From Blautia sp. An249 (GTDB lineage: Bacteria; Bacillota; Clostridia; Lachnospirales; Lachnospiraceae), in contig NZ_NFJL01000008.1 in the NCBI RefSeq assembly GCF_002159835.1, positions 1 to 64,000 of the forward strand: 64,000 bases of DNA, written 5' to 3'. Positions 16,574 through 27,009 of this stretch are shown here, piece by piece. Within the stretch, counting starts at the first letter, position 1, and every line of letters begins with the position of its first letter. Position numbers and translations under genes: made by a program. The notes under the pieces were generated by a model, which ran no database searches, was not told the DNA's origin, and was given only the letters and a program-made list of their open reading frames with translations.

Positions 16574-17467
16574 ATGACAATGGAAGGGCATAAGGATTAT
16601 ATTGTAAGAGCAACAGCAGCAGGAAATCAGGTGCGGGCCTTTGCGGCCACAACGGATGAGGTTGTGGAAATGGCCAGAAAAGCCCATAATACCAGCCCGG
16701 TGGCAACGGCCGCTCTGGGACGTCTGCTGACGGGAGGCGCCATGATGGGCGTGATGATGAAGGGAGATAAGGATCTGCTGACCCTCCAGATTAAAGCAGG
16801 AGGCCCCCTTCAGGGAATTACGGTGACTGCAGATTCTCACGGAAATGTGAAAGGCTATGTGGGAAATCCCAACGTCTGTATTCCGGCCAATAAGAAAGGA
16901 AAGCTGGATGTGGCATCCGCCGTGGGCGTGGGATTTCTCAATGTAATAAAAGATATGGGGCTAAAGGAACCCTACATTGGGCAGACTACTTTACAGACCA
17001 GTGAAATTGCGGAAGACCTGACCTATTATTTCGCCACCAGCGAACAGGTGCCCTCTGCCGTGGGGCTGGGAGTTTTAATGAATAAAAATAATACGGTGGC
17101 TCAGGCCGGCGGTTTTATTGTGCAGTTAATGCCTTTTGCGGAGGAAAAAGTTATTGCAAAACTGGAAAAAAACGTGGCGGGCATTACTTCCGTTACCGCT
17201 CTTTTAGAGCAGGGACACACACCGGAAAGTCTTTTGGAAACGGTGTTAGAAGGACTGGATGTGGAGATAAACGAAAGGATTCCCACTCAGTTTTACTGCA
17301 ACTGCAGTAAGGAAAGAGTGACCCGGGCTCTTATCAGCGTAGGAAAGAAAGAACTTCAGGATATGATTAAAGAGGGAAAGGAAGTGGAAATGAACTGTCA
17401 TTTCTGCAATACCAATTATACTTTCTCAGTGGAAGAACTGAAACAGCTATTAAGCCATTGCAAATAA
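16574..17467 (+). CDS. hslO: Hsp33 redox-regulated holdase
   Basis: 297-aa chaperone that becomes active when its zinc centre is oxidised. The conserved C-terminal zinc site is complete: C242 and C244 (CNC) with C275 and C278 (CHFC). The N-terminal domain contains GRLLTGGAMMGVMMKG and the core LQIKAGGPL, typical of Hsp33. Translation may start at 16574 or at 16580, two codons later; the spacing to AGGAAAGG favours the second slightly. It lies between the methyltransferase and nadE with short gaps, so the three are probably one transcript. It acts in the cytoplasm during oxidative stress. Confidence 0.96.
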   Translation: MTMEGHKDYIVRATAAGNQVRAFAATTDEVVEMARKAHNTSPVATAALGRLLTGGAMMGVMMKGDKDLLTLQIKAGGPLQGITVTADSHGNVKGYVGNPNVCIPANKKGKLDVASAVGVGFLNVIKDMGLKEPYIGQTTLQTSEIAEDLTYYFATSEQVPSAVGLGVLMNKNNTVAQAGGFIVQLMPFAEEKVIAKLEKNVAGITSVTALLEQGHTPESLLETVLEGLDVEINERIPTQFYCNCSKERVTRALISVGKKELQDMIKEGKEVEMNCHFCNTNYTFSVEELKQLLSHCK

Positions 17468-17491
17468 ACAGGAGAGGGATGGAGGAAGAAA

Positions 17492-19402
17492 ATGAGGCAG
17501 GGATTTATTAAAACTGCGGCGGCCACACCCAATATTCAGGTGGCAGACTGCATTCATAATGCAGAAGAGATTTTAAGAAACATCCGGGAAATGGCAGAGA
17601 AAAAAGCAAAGGTCATGGTCTTTCCGGAACTTTGTATGACCGGCTATACCTGTCAGGATCTGTTCTGGCAGAAAAAACTTTTAGACAGTGCAAAGGAGCA
17701 GCTCCTTCGTCTTGCCCGGGAAACCGGGGAAGTGGATGGACTGATATTTGTGGGAATTCCCGTGGAACATCAGGGAAAACTGTACAATACGGCGGCTGTT
17801 TTAAACCGGGGGAAAATCATAGGAATGGTCCCCAAGGTACATCTTCCCAACTATGGGGAATTTTATGAGAAACGCCACTTTTCTTCCGGAGAAGCCCAGA
17901 TGGAGGACTTCCGGCTGGGACAGGAAACCATTCCCTTTGGAACGAATCTGATCTTTGAATGTGAAGAATTACGGGAGTTTACCGTTGCCGCCGAGATTTG
18001 TGAAGATCTCTGGGTACCGTCTCCCCCAAGTATTTCCCATGCCCAGGCAGGAGCCCATATTCTGGTAAATCTGTCTGCCAGTGATGAAATTGTGGGAAAG
18101 GATACGTACCGCAGAGAACTGGCGTCCAGCCAGTCGGCACGGCTTATCAGCGCTTACATTTACGCCACTGCCGGAGAAGGAGAGTCTACCCAGGATCTGG
18201 TGTTTGGCGGACAGAACATGATATGGGAAAACGGATGTCTGCTGGCAGAAGGCAGACGGTTTGAAAACGGAATTATCTATGGAGATGTGGATGTGGAAAG
18301 GCTGGCTTCCGAGAGAAGACGGCAGACCACGTATCCTGCGGCAGACCGGAGAGACTACCGGGTGATTTCTTTCAAAGCCCGGATGGAAGAGACGCAGCTT
18401 GAGAGAAAATTTGATCCCATGCCTTTCGTTCCTTCAGGAAAGGAAGAGCGGGAGAGACGCTGCGATGAGATTTTAAATATTCAGGCAATGGGACTGAAGA
18501 AGAGGCTGTGCCATGTAAATGCAGGAAGGGCTGTTGTGGGCTTATCCGGGGGACTGGATTCTACCCTGGCTCTTTTGGTAATGGCCAGAGCTTTTGATTT
18601 GCTCGGACTGCCCAGAAAGAATATCTTATGTGTGACCATGCCCTGCTTCGGAACCACAGACAGAACGTATCAGAATGCCTGCCAGCTAAGCCGGAGCCTG
18701 GGAACCACATTAAAAGAAATTAATATTAAAGAAGCTGTACAGGTGCATTTCCGGGACATCGGACAGGATATGGAAACACATGATGTGACTTACGAAAACA
18801 GCCAGGCCAGAGAGAGAACGCAAATCCTGATGGATCTGGCCAATCAGACCAATGCGCTGGTAGTGGGAACCGGAGATCTGTCCGAGCTGGCTCTGGGATG
18901 GGCCACTTATAACGGAGATCACATGTCTATGTACGGAGTCAACAGCTCCGTGCCCAAAACCCTGGTGCGGCATCTGGTACGTTATTATGCAGATACCTGT
19001 GAGGATACCGTTTTACAGCAGGTGCTTCTGGATATTTTGGATACCCCGGTCAGCCCGGAACTTCTTCCCCCAAAGGACGGAGAAATTGCACAGAAGACAG
19101 AAGACCTGGTAGGCCCCTATGAGCTTCACGACTTCTATCTGTATTACATGCTGCGTCTGGGATTTTCCCCAAAGAAAATCTACCGGCTGGCGCGTCTGGC
19201 TTTCCAGGGCGTATACGACGACGAAGTAATTGCAAAGTGGCTGAAGACTTTTTACCGGCGTTTCTTTACCCAGCAGTTTAAGCGTTCCTGTCTTCCCGAC
19301 GGACCGAAGGTGGGAAGCGTAGCGGTTTCACCAAGAGGAGATCTGCGTATGCCAAGCGATGCATGTGTCAGAATCTGGCAGGAGGAATTGGCGGAGATTT
19401 AA
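17492..19402 (+). CDS. nadE: Glutamine-dependent NAD(+) synthetase
   Basis: 636-aa bifunctional enzyme for the last step of NAD synthesis. The N-terminal nitrilase-type glutaminase domain (about 1-290) has the Glu in VFPELCMTGY, the Lys in VPKVHLPNY and the catalytic C170 in EICEDLW. The C-terminal amidoligase domain has the ATP pyrophosphatase loop SGGLDS (352-357). An internal ammonia tunnel is known for this class. RBS GGAGGAAG is upstream. The stop codon overlaps the stop codon of the convergent gene by 4 bp, inside a terminator hairpin. Confidence 0.96.
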   Translation: MRQGFIKTAAATPNIQVADCIHNAEEILRNIREMAEKKAKVMVFPELCMTGYTCQDLFWQKKLLDSAKEQLLRLARETGEVDGLIFVGIPVEHQGKLYNTAAVLNRGKIIGMVPKVHLPNYGEFYEKRHFSSGEAQMEDFRLGQETIPFGTNLIFECEELREFTVAAEICEDLWVPSPPSISHAQAGAHILVNLSASDEIVGKDTYRRELASSQSARLISAYIYATAGEGESTQDLVFGGQNMIWENGCLLAEGRRFENGIIYGDVDVERLASERRRQTTYPAADRRDYRVISFKARMEETQLERKFDPMPFVPSGKEERERRCDEILNIQAMGLKKRLCHVNAGRAVVGLSGGLDSTLALLVMARAFDLLGLPRKNILCVTMPCFGTTDRTYQNACQLSRSLGTTLKEINIKEAVQVHFRDIGQDMETHDVTYENSQARERTQILMDLANQTNALVVGTGDLSELALGWATYNGDHMSMYGVNSSVPKTLVRHLVRYYADTCEDTVLQQVLLDILDTPVSPELLPPKDGEIAQKTEDLVGPYELHDFYLYYMLRLGFSPKKIYRLARLAFQGVYDDEVIAKWLKTFYRRFFTQQFKRSCLPDGPKVGSVAVSPRGDLRMPSDACVRIWQEELAEI

Positions 19403-19417
19403 TTCTCCGCCTTTTTT
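19390..19417 (+). terminator. Terminator built from two overlapping 3' ends
   Basis: GGCGGAGA (19390-19397) pairs with TCTCCGCC (19404-19411), followed by six T. The last codons and the stop of nadE, and those of the convergent gene, form the stem itself. Confidence 0.88.
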
Positions 19418-19827
19418 AATGCTGTCTGTATGGCATCCAGAAGCAGCATAGACGTATATTGGTTTTCCTGGGAATAGGTAAGGTTCTCCAGGGACTGGGT
19501 TTCGCAGATCTGGCTTTCCAGAGATTCCAGAGCCGGTTCCATTAAAGGGAACATGGCCTGGGTGCTTTCACTTAAGTTAACTAATTCTATGGACTGAATA
19601 CGGGAAGAGTCTACCGTAACAGCAACGTCAAAGGTATTATCGTTCAGATGAATGGATGAAGTGTAAACACCGGCCTGATACCGCGCCCGGGCAGAGGCAG
19701 ATTCTGATGGGGCCGGGCGGAACATTAAAAACAGCAGAATCCCCATTATGACGGCTAAAACAAGGAAAATGACTGTGTAGATGACTTCCTTCATATGTAA
19801 TACGACAATTTTGGTTTTTGCACTCAT
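19399..19827 (-). CDS. Single-pass membrane protein, FMN-binding-like domain
   Basis: 142-aa protein with one N-terminal membrane helix (about residues 14-36) and an exported domain of about 100 residues. The pattern YQAGVYTSSIHLNDN, then VAVTVDSSRIQSIELVN and TQAMFPLMEPALESLESQI, resembles small FMN-binding (RnfG/NqrC-type) domains, in which a short beta hairpin is followed by a helix. The residues that would attach flavin are not obvious, so flavin binding is not claimed. The first codons could also start at MKEVIYTV, eleven codons later. The gene is divergent from addB and convergent with nadE. Its role is unknown. Confidence 0.65.
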   Translation of the reverse strand: MSAKTKIVVLHMKEVIYTVIFLVLAVIMGILLFLMFRPAPSESASARARYQAGVYTSSIHLNDNTFDVAVTVDSSRIQSIELVNLSESTQAMFPLMEPALESLESQICETQSLENLTYSQENQYTSMLLLDAIQTALKKAEN

Positions 19828-19927
19828 GGTATACGCCTCCTGGTTTACTTTCTATATCTTATTACACAGGCAGAGGATTTATGATAGAATAGGAAAAAGA
19901 AGACGGAAAATTTTTAGGGAGGAATCC

Positions 19928-22900
19928 ATGTCATTACAGATGATTTTAGGAAATTCCGGTTCCGGAAAATCCTACTACGTTTATAAAAAAATAATTCAGG
20001 AATCCATAGAAAATCCGGACACCCTCTATTACGTTATTGTTCCGGAGCAGTTTACCATGCAGACCCAGAAGACCCTGGTAGAAATGCATCCAGGCAGGGG
20101 AATTCTAAATCTGGATGTACTCAGCTTCCAGAGACTGGCTTACCGGGTGCTGGAAGAAGTGGGAGGAGAAGTCAGACAGGTTCTGGAAGAAACGGGAAAG
20201 AGCCTGGTGATTCAGAAGATGGCTCAGGAAAAGGGGAAAGAGCTGACTTACCTGGGCGGCCAGATGAAGAAAAAAGGTTATGTTTCCGAAATGAAATCTC
20301 TGATTTCCGAACTGATGCAGTATGATATTTCCGTAAGCCGGATGGAAGAACTGGCCCGGGAAGAAGAGGGAAACCAACTCCTACGGTATAAACTTTCGGA
20401 TGTGGCCGTGCTGTATCAGGCCTTTGTGGATTATTTAAAGGAACGGTATCTGACAGGGGAAGAAATCTTAGATATTCTCTGTACAGCGGCGCCCAAATCC
20501 CGGAAACTGAAAGACTGCGTAATGGTTTTGGACGGCTTTACCGGATTTACACCCATACAGAATAAACTGATTGAGAAGCTGCTTTCCATATGCCGGAAAA
20601 TTTATGTGACGGCAACTCTGGATGAACGGGAGAGTACCTTATGGAACGGAAATTATCACCGGCTGTTTTCCATGAGTCAGAAGATGATTTCCACCTTATA
20701 CCGCATGACAGAGGAGCGGGAAGAGGAAATCCGGATCGATAAAACCGGGCATCCTTACCGTTTTTCCCGGGCGAAGGCGCTGGATTTTCTGGAGCAGAAT
20801 CTGTTTCGTTATGGAAAAAGGACTTACAGCAGAGAACAAAAGGAGATTGTTCTGTATGCGGCCAACAATCCCCAGCAGGAAATACAGGAGACAGCCAGGC
20901 GGATTCGCGCTCTGGTGGCAGAAGAAGGCCTCCGGTACGGAGAGATTGCCGTTATTACGGGAGATTTAAAGGAATATGCCAGCTATGCCAGACAGGTATT
21001 TGAAGAAAATGAGATTCCCTATTTCATTGATGAAAAACATTCGGTGCTGATGAATCCCTTCGTGGAATTTATCCGGGCGGCTATGGATCTGGCGGTGAAA
21101 GATTTTTCCTATGAATCGGTTTTTCGTTATCTGCGGTGTGGGATGTCGGATTTGACCAGAGAGCAGGTGGACCGGCTGGAAAATTATGTGATTGCCCTGG
21201 GAATCCGGGGCTGGAGCCGATGGCAGGAAAAGTGGGTCCGCATTTACCGGGGAGAAGATCCTCAGGAACTGGAGGAAATCAACCAGTTCAGAGAAGCGGT
21301 CACAGAAGAGTTAAAACCTTTTATGGACGGAATCTCCCAGAGAGGGCTGAAAGTACGGACCTACTGTGAAGCCCTTTACCAGTGGATTGTACAGCGGGAA
21401 ATCCAGCAGAAATTAAAGGAACAGGAACTTTTATTTCAGAAAAGCAAGAAGAAGGCCCTGGAAAAAGAGTACGCCCAGATATACGGGATTGTGATGGGGC
21501 TGTTTGATAAGATGGTCGAGATTCTGGGAGAGGAACGGGTGAGCCGGAAAGACTTCCAGGGACTTCTGGAAGCGGGGCTGGAGGAAACCCAGGTGGGTAT
21601 TATTCCTCCCAGTACGGATCAGGTTCTGGTGGGGGACATGGAAAGAACCCGTCTGAAAGATGTACGCGCCCTGTTTTTCGTGGGAGTCAACGACGGGAGT
21701 ATTCCAAAGAACGAACAGACCGGGGGAATCCTGACGGAGCTGGATCGGGAATCCCTGAAGGAGAGGGGAACAGAGCTTGCGCCCAGTCCCAGAGAGAGGA
21801 CGGCGCAGCAGCAGTTTTACCTGTATCTGAATCTGACGAAGCCCTCTTACCGGCTGTATCTTTCCTACAGTCATGCCAATGGGAAAGGAGAGGCCTTAAG
21901 CCCCGCCTATTTAATTGCCAGTATCCGGAAACTGTACCCGAAGCTTTCCATACAGGAAACGGGGAACCAGCAGGAACCCCTGGAGCAGATCTGGCATCCC
22001 AGAAGCAGTATGGAATATTTCCTGAAGGGACTTCAAAATGGCAGAATGGGATGGAGCCAGCCACTGTGGGAAGAGCTTTACAGTTGGTATCTGAGCCGGG
22101 AAGGGTATGAAAAGACGGCCAGGTCTCTGGTGGAGGCGGCTTATCATACCAATCCTCAGGATAAAATCAGCAAAAGTGTGGCCCGTATTTTATACGGGGA
22201 AGTTTCGCCCTACAGCGCCACCCGTCTGGAGCGTTTCTGCGCCTGTGCCTTTGCCCATTTCCTGCAGTACGGGCTGAAGGTCAACGAGCGGGTGGAATAT
22301 CAGCTTCGGGCTATGGATATGGGAAATATTCTCCATCAGGCCCTGGAAAAATTTGCCCGCACTCTGCGCCGGGAGAAACTGGACTGGGCAGAGCTGGAAG
22401 AAGAGCGGTGCGAAGAAATCGCCAAAGCGTGTATGGAAGAAGTGGCCGCGGATTATGGAAATACAGTTTTTCACAGCAGCGCCAGAAATACGTATATGAT
22501 TGCCAGGGCCACCCGGCTTTTGATAAGAACGGTGTGGGCTTTGAAACAGCAGTTAAAAAGAGGAAGTTTCCGGCCGGAAGGATTCGAGATTTCTTTCGGA
22601 GGCGGAAGAATCGATCGGGTGGATGTCTGCGAAGAGGAAGAGAACGTTTATGTGAAAGTCATGGACTATAAAACAGGGAACACCGCCTTTGATTTGCTGG
22701 CGGTTTATTACGGACTGCAGATTCAGCTTCTGGTCTATCTGGATGCGGCTATGGAGGTGGAGAAGAAGAAGTTCCCGGGGAAAGAAGTAATCCCTGCAGG
22801 AATTTTTTACTACAATGTAAAAGATCCCCTGGTTTCGGCATCCATTCACGAGGCGGCAGAGGACGTACAGAAGAAACTTTTAAAAGAACTTCGGATGAAC

Positions 22901-23257
22901 GGACTTGTGGCGGCGGATCCGGAAATTATCCGGAAGATGGACGCTACCTTAGAGTCCCTGCCGGTGGCCTTTAATAAAGACGGAAGCCTGAAAAAGGGCT
23001 CATCGGCCGCCACAGGCAGACAGTTTCAGCAGTTATCCGGATATGTGAAGAGAAAAATAAAAGAGATACAAAACAGTATTCTGGAGGGAGAGGCAGCGGC
23101 AGCGCCCTATGAACTGGGAAAACAAAAAGCCTGTACGTATTGCCCTTACCATTCGGTCTGCGGCTTTGACGAGCGGATGGAGGGATATTCTTACCGGAGA
23201 CTGAAGGAATTTACAGAGGAAGAGATCTGGAATTTGATGAAGGAGGACCAGGAATGA
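19928..23257 (+). CDS. addB: AddAB helicase-nuclease, subunit AddB
   Basis: 1109-aa subunit of the Firmicute double-strand-break resection complex, the functional counterpart of RecBCD. The N-terminal Walker A is GNSGSGKS (8-15). The C-terminal RecB-like nuclease domain has DYKTG as the metal-binding core. The iron-sulfur cluster is intact: an early Cys in CACAF (C771 or C773), plus C1069, C1072 and C1078, matching the spacing of B. subtilis AddB. The start at 19928 is chosen for the upstream GGGAGG; the frame is open further 5' but overlaps the divergent gene. It overlaps addA by ATGA. Confidence 0.95.
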   Translation: MSLQMILGNSGSGKSYYVYKKIIQESIENPDTLYYVIVPEQFTMQTQKTLVEMHPGRGILNLDVLSFQRLAYRVLEEVGGEVRQVLEETGKSLVIQKMAQEKGKELTYLGGQMKKKGYVSEMKSLISELMQYDISVSRMEELAREEEGNQLLRYKLSDVAVLYQAFVDYLKERYLTGEEILDILCTAAPKSRKLKDCVMVLDGFTGFTPIQNKLIEKLLSICRKIYVTATLDERESTLWNGNYHRLFSMSQKMISTLYRMTEEREEEIRIDKTGHPYRFSRAKALDFLEQNLFRYGKRTYSREQKEIVLYAANNPQQEIQETARRIRALVAEEGLRYGEIAVITGDLKEYASYARQVFEENEIPYFIDEKHSVLMNPFVEFIRAAMDLAVKDFSYESVFRYLRCGMSDLTREQVDRLENYVIALGIRGWSRWQEKWVRIYRGEDPQELEEINQFREAVTEELKPFMDGISQRGLKVRTYCEALYQWIVQREIQQKLKEQELLFQKSKKKALEKEYAQIYGIVMGLFDKMVEILGEERVSRKDFQGLLEAGLEETQVGIIPPSTDQVLVGDMERTRLKDVRALFFVGVNDGSIPKNEQTGGILTELDRESLKERGTELAPSPRERTAQQQFYLYLNLTKPSYRLYLSYSHANGKGEALSPAYLIASIRKLYPKLSIQETGNQQEPLEQIWHPRSSMEYFLKGLQNGRMGWSQPLWEELYSWYLSREGYEKTARSLVEAAYHTNPQDKISKSVARILYGEVSPYSATRLERFCACAFAHFLQYGLKVNERVEYQLRAMDMGNILHQALEKFARTLRREKLDWAELEEERCEEIAKACMEEVAADYGNTVFHSSARNTYMIARATRLLIRTVWALKQQLKRGSFRPEGFEISFGGGRIDRVDVCEEEENVYVKVMDYKTGNTAFDLLAVYYGLQIQLLVYLDAAMEVEKKKFPGKEVIPAGIFYYNVKDPLVSASIHEAAEDVQKKLLKELRMNGLVAADPEIIRKMDATLESLPVAFNKDGSLKKGSSAATGRQFQQLSGYVKRKIKEIQNSILEGEAAAAPYELGKQKACTYCPYHSVCGFDERMEGYSYRRLKEFTEEEIWNLMKEDQE

Positions 23258-26200
23258 GTGTAACATGGACAAAAGAACAACAGCAGGTCATCCGTCTGCG
23301 GGAGCGGAACCTTCTGGTCAGCGCTGCCGCCGGATCCGGCAAGACTGCAGTTCTGGTAGAACGGATCCTTCATATGATTTCCGATCCGGAAAACCCGCTG
23401 GATATTGACCGGCTGTTGGTTATGACCTTTACAAGGGCGGCGGCCGGAGAAATGAAAATGAGACTGACCCAGGCTCTGGAGGAGGCCCTGGAAGAACAGC
23501 CGGAAAATGATCATCTCCAAAAGCAGATGAATCTGGTCCACAGTGCGCAGATTACCACCATTGACGGATTCTGTTCTTATGTGATCCGAAACTATTTCCA
23601 CACCATTGGTCTGGAGCCGGGGTGGAGAACCGCAGATGAGGGCGAGTTAAAACTCTTAAAAACAGATGTGGTGCGGGAGCTTCTGGAAGAAGAATATGCC
23701 CAAAAAAGACCGGAGTTTCTGGAATTTGCAGAAAGCTACGCCCCGGGGAAGCAGGATGAAGAGTTGGAGAAATGGATTTTAAAGCTTTATGAGTTCTCCA
23801 TGAGTAACCCCTGGCCCCGGGAATGGCTGCAGGAGTGTGTCAGCACGTATCAGGCGGAAACCTATGAAGAGCTGATGCAGGCCTCCTGGATGGAGCCCAT
23901 GTGGGAAGATGTGCAGCAGAATCTCAAGGAGGCCAGGCGGATTACCGGCCAGGCCCTTGCGCTGACCCGGGAGGCAGACGGGCCTTATATGTATGAAGAA
24001 GCGCTGGCTTCCGATCTGCAGGCGGTTGAGCAGATGGAAGAAGCCCAGAAAGACTACCGGCAGATACAAAGGCTTCTGGAAGGACTGTCCTTTGCCCGTC
24101 TGTCGGCAAAGAAAGACGCCAATGTGTCGCAGACGGCCAAAGAACAGGTGAAGAACCTGCGGCAGCAGGTAAAAGATATTGTAAAGGGGCTGAAAGAGCA
24201 GTATTTCGCCTGTACGGCTGAGGAACTTCTGGAGATTCTGGCTTTGTGCCGGACGCCGGTAGAAGAACTGGTTCGTCTGACCCTGAAGTTTGCAGAGGAT
24301 TTCGCAGAGAAGAAACGGGAGAAAAATATTCTGGATTTTTCCGATATGGAGCATTTCGCCCTGGACATACTGGTCAAAAGAGTGGACGGCAGGTGCGAGC
24401 CCACAGATGCGGCCCGGGAACTGTCTCTGAAGTATGAGGAGATTCTGGTGGATGAGTACCAGGACAGCAATTACGTTCAGGAACTTCTGATGACTCAGGT
24501 CTCCGGCTGGGCAAAGGAAAAGAATAACATTTTTATGGTGGGGGATATTAAACAGAGTATTTACCGGTTCCGTCTGGCCAGGCCGGAGCTGTTTGCCGAA
24601 AAATTGAAAACTTACCGACAGGAAGAGAGTGAGAAACAGCGTATCGATCTCCACCGGAATTTCCGGAGCCGCAGGGAAGTGCTAAGCAGTGTAAATTACA
24701 TTTTCCGCCAGATTATGGGAGAAGATCTGGGACAGGTGGAGTACGATGACGCAGCGGCTCTGTATCCCGGAGCTGCTTATCCGGAAGGAAACGATCCGTC
24801 CTTTCAGAAAACGGAAGTCCTTCTGATTGAACGGGATTCGGAAGTGATACAGGAGGAAGATAAGGGACAGACGGCTCAGGAGCTGGAAGCCCTGGCCATA
24901 GCCCAGAGGATTAAGAAAATCGTGGGAAAAGAGCTGGTCTGGGATAAAAAGCTGGAACAGTACCGGCCCGCCGGGTACGGGGATATTGTAATCCTGCTGC
25001 GTACGGTCTCCGGCTGGGCGGAAACCATGAACCAGGTACTGCAGGGGCAGGGAATTCCGGCCTATACCGTGTCAAAGACAGGATACTTTTCCGCCCTGGA
25101 AGTGGTCACAGTCCTTAATTATTTACATATCTGCGACAATCCCCGGCAGGATATTCCCCTGGCCGGTATTCTTCACTCTCCCATTGGAAATCTGACGGCA
25201 CAGGAAATGGCTGAGGTGAAAAACGCCTATCCCAACCGGTGTCTCTACGAGGCCGCCTGCGCCTATGCAGGAGTCTGTCTTCCCTCTCTTCGCCAGGAAG
25301 AAGGAGAGATGGAGGGGCAGCTTGTGTGGGATGAGGGGATTCTGAAAGGCCATGATCCAAAACTGGAAGAGAAACTGAAAAACTTTTTGAGACAACTGGA
25401 AGAGTTCAGACAGATGGTTCCCTACACCCCCATTCACGAGCTGATTCTGGCGATTCTTCAGAAGACGGGTTACGGTTATTATGCAGCGGCTCTGCCGGCA
25501 GGAGAACAGCGGCAGGCCAACCTGCACATGCTGGTGGAAAAAGCCCTGGACTATGAAGAAACCAGTTACCGGGGGCTGTTTAACTTTATTCGCTATATCG
25601 AGCATCTGCAGCAGTATCAGGTGGACTTCGGCGAAGTAAATATAGGGGGCTCCACAGAGAACTCCGTGGAAATTATGAGTATTCACAAAAGCAAAGGACT
25701 GGAATTTCCCATTGTCTTTGCGGCAGGAATGGGAAAGACCTTTAATTTTCAGGATTTGAATACCAGTCTGGTGTTTCACCCGGATTACGGGGTGGGAGCC
25801 GACGGGATTTCCAGCAAGAGACGGATTCGGGTGCCTTTTCTGCAGAAACAGGTTCTGCGCCGCCAGCTTCAGAAAGAAAGCCTGGGAGAAGAACTGAGGA
25901 TTCTCTATGTGGCTCTGACCAGAGCAAAGGAAAAGCTGATTCTGACAGGCACCATAACCAGGCTGGAAAAAATGGCGGAAACCCTTCAGCAGACGGCAGG
26001 ATTTCCTTATGAGCGGCTGCCTTATCAGACCCGCGTGAAGGCCAGGACATACTGGGACTGGATTTTACCTGCTCTGTCCAGACACAGAGGGATGGATGGC
26101 TTTTTTGATAAGTATGAGAGAGATACCAGGCCTGCCAAATCTTTCTACGAAGACGAGGCAGAGTTTCAGGTTGTTACTCTGACACCGGAAGATCTCATTG

Positions 26201-27009
26201 AGGAAGAAATGAGCCGGCAGGTGAAGCAGCAGTTGGAGAAGGAGACGCTCCTTGGCTGGGAGAAGGACAAAGTTTACGACGAAGGAATCCGAAAGATTCT
26301 GAAAGCGCGGTTTGAATATCAGTATCCCTACGCACAGCTTGGAGAAATTCCGGCGAAGATTTCTGTTTCAGAGCTGAAAAGAAAGGAGCAGGAGCAGGAG
26401 GAGGCCGAGGAACTTTATTCCCGGCCGGAGGTGATTCCTCTGATTCCGGCTTTCATCCGGGAGAAGGAAGAGGAATACACGGGAGCTTTAAAGGGAACCG
26501 TTTATCACAAAGTCCTGGAACATCTGGATTATGAAAAAATCGAAAGCCGGGAGCAGATCCAAAGCCAGATCGATCAGATGCTTCTGGAAAAGCAGTTGGA
26601 CCGACAGGCCTGGGAAAGTATCCGGACAGAAGACTTTCTGAAATTTGCAGAATCCCGATTGGGACAGAGAATGAGAGAGGCTGCCAGGGAAAAGAGACTG
26701 CACCGGGAACAGCCTTTCGTGATTCAGGAGAAGGCCCAGGCCATGAACCCTCAATGGGAAGAAGGAGAGCTTCTGGTACAGGGGATTATAGACGCCTACT
26801 TTACCGAAGGAGAAGAACTGGTACTGGTGGACTATAAAACAGACCGGGTGCCGAGGGGCGCAGAAGAGATGCTGAAAAAGAAATACCAGATTCAGCTTGC
26901 CTATTACGCCAGAGCCCTTACAAGACTGACCGGGAAAAAAGTAAAAGAACAGTGGATTTATTCGTTTTCATTAAAGAAAGCGGTTTTAATAGAAAGGAGC
27001 AGCATATGA
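23254..27009 (+). CDS. addA: AddAB helicase-nuclease, subunit AddA
   Basis: 1251-aa UvrD-type superfamily 1 helicase fused to a RecB-family nuclease. Helicase motif I is AAAGSGKT (24-31), motif II is VDEYQDSN, motif IV/V contains SIHKSKGLEFPIVF, and motif VI is LYVALTRAKEKL. The nuclease core near the C-terminus reads VLVDYKTDRV. With AddB it resects broken ends and responds to Chi sites, feeding RecA. Its start overlaps the addB stop (ATGA), and its own stop overlaps the next start, so the three genes are translationally chained. Confidence 0.96.
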   Translation: MSVTWTKEQQQVIRLRERNLLVSAAAGSGKTAVLVERILHMISDPENPLDIDRLLVMTFTRAAAGEMKMRLTQALEEALEEQPENDHLQKQMNLVHSAQITTIDGFCSYVIRNYFHTIGLEPGWRTADEGELKLLKTDVVRELLEEEYAQKRPEFLEFAESYAPGKQDEELEKWILKLYEFSMSNPWPREWLQECVSTYQAETYEELMQASWMEPMWEDVQQNLKEARRITGQALALTREADGPYMYEEALASDLQAVEQMEEAQKDYRQIQRLLEGLSFARLSAKKDANVSQTAKEQVKNLRQQVKDIVKGLKEQYFACTAEELLEILALCRTPVEELVRLTLKFAEDFAEKKREKNILDFSDMEHFALDILVKRVDGRCEPTDAARELSLKYEEILVDEYQDSNYVQELLMTQVSGWAKEKNNIFMVGDIKQSIYRFRLARPELFAEKLKTYRQEESEKQRIDLHRNFRSRREVLSSVNYIFRQIMGEDLGQVEYDDAAALYPGAAYPEGNDPSFQKTEVLLIERDSEVIQEEDKGQTAQELEALAIAQRIKKIVGKELVWDKKLEQYRPAGYGDIVILLRTVSGWAETMNQVLQGQGIPAYTVSKTGYFSALEVVTVLNYLHICDNPRQDIPLAGILHSPIGNLTAQEMAEVKNAYPNRCLYEAACAYAGVCLPSLRQEEGEMEGQLVWDEGILKGHDPKLEEKLKNFLRQLEEFRQMVPYTPIHELILAILQKTGYGYYAAALPAGEQRQANLHMLVEKALDYEETSYRGLFNFIRYIEHLQQYQVDFGEVNIGGSTENSVEIMSIHKSKGLEFPIVFAAGMGKTFNFQDLNTSLVFHPDYGVGADGISSKRRIRVPFLQKQVLRRQLQKESLGEELRILYVALTRAKEKLILTGTITRLEKMAETLQQTAGFPYERLPYQTRVKARTYWDWILPALSRHRGMDGFFDKYERDTRPAKSFYEDEAEFQVVTLTPEDLIEEEMSRQVKQQLEKETLLGWEKDKVYDEGIRKILKARFEYQYPYAQLGEIPAKISVSELKRKEQEQEEAEELYSRPEVIPLIPAFIREKEEEYTGALKGTVYHKVLEHLDYEKIESREQIQSQIDQMLLEKQLDRQAWESIRTEDFLKFAESRLGQRMREAAREKRLHREQPFVIQEKAQAMNPQWEEGELLVQGIIDAYFTEGEELVLVDYKTDRVPRGAEEMLKKKYQIQLAYYARALTRLTGKKVKEQWIYSFSLKKAVLIERSSI

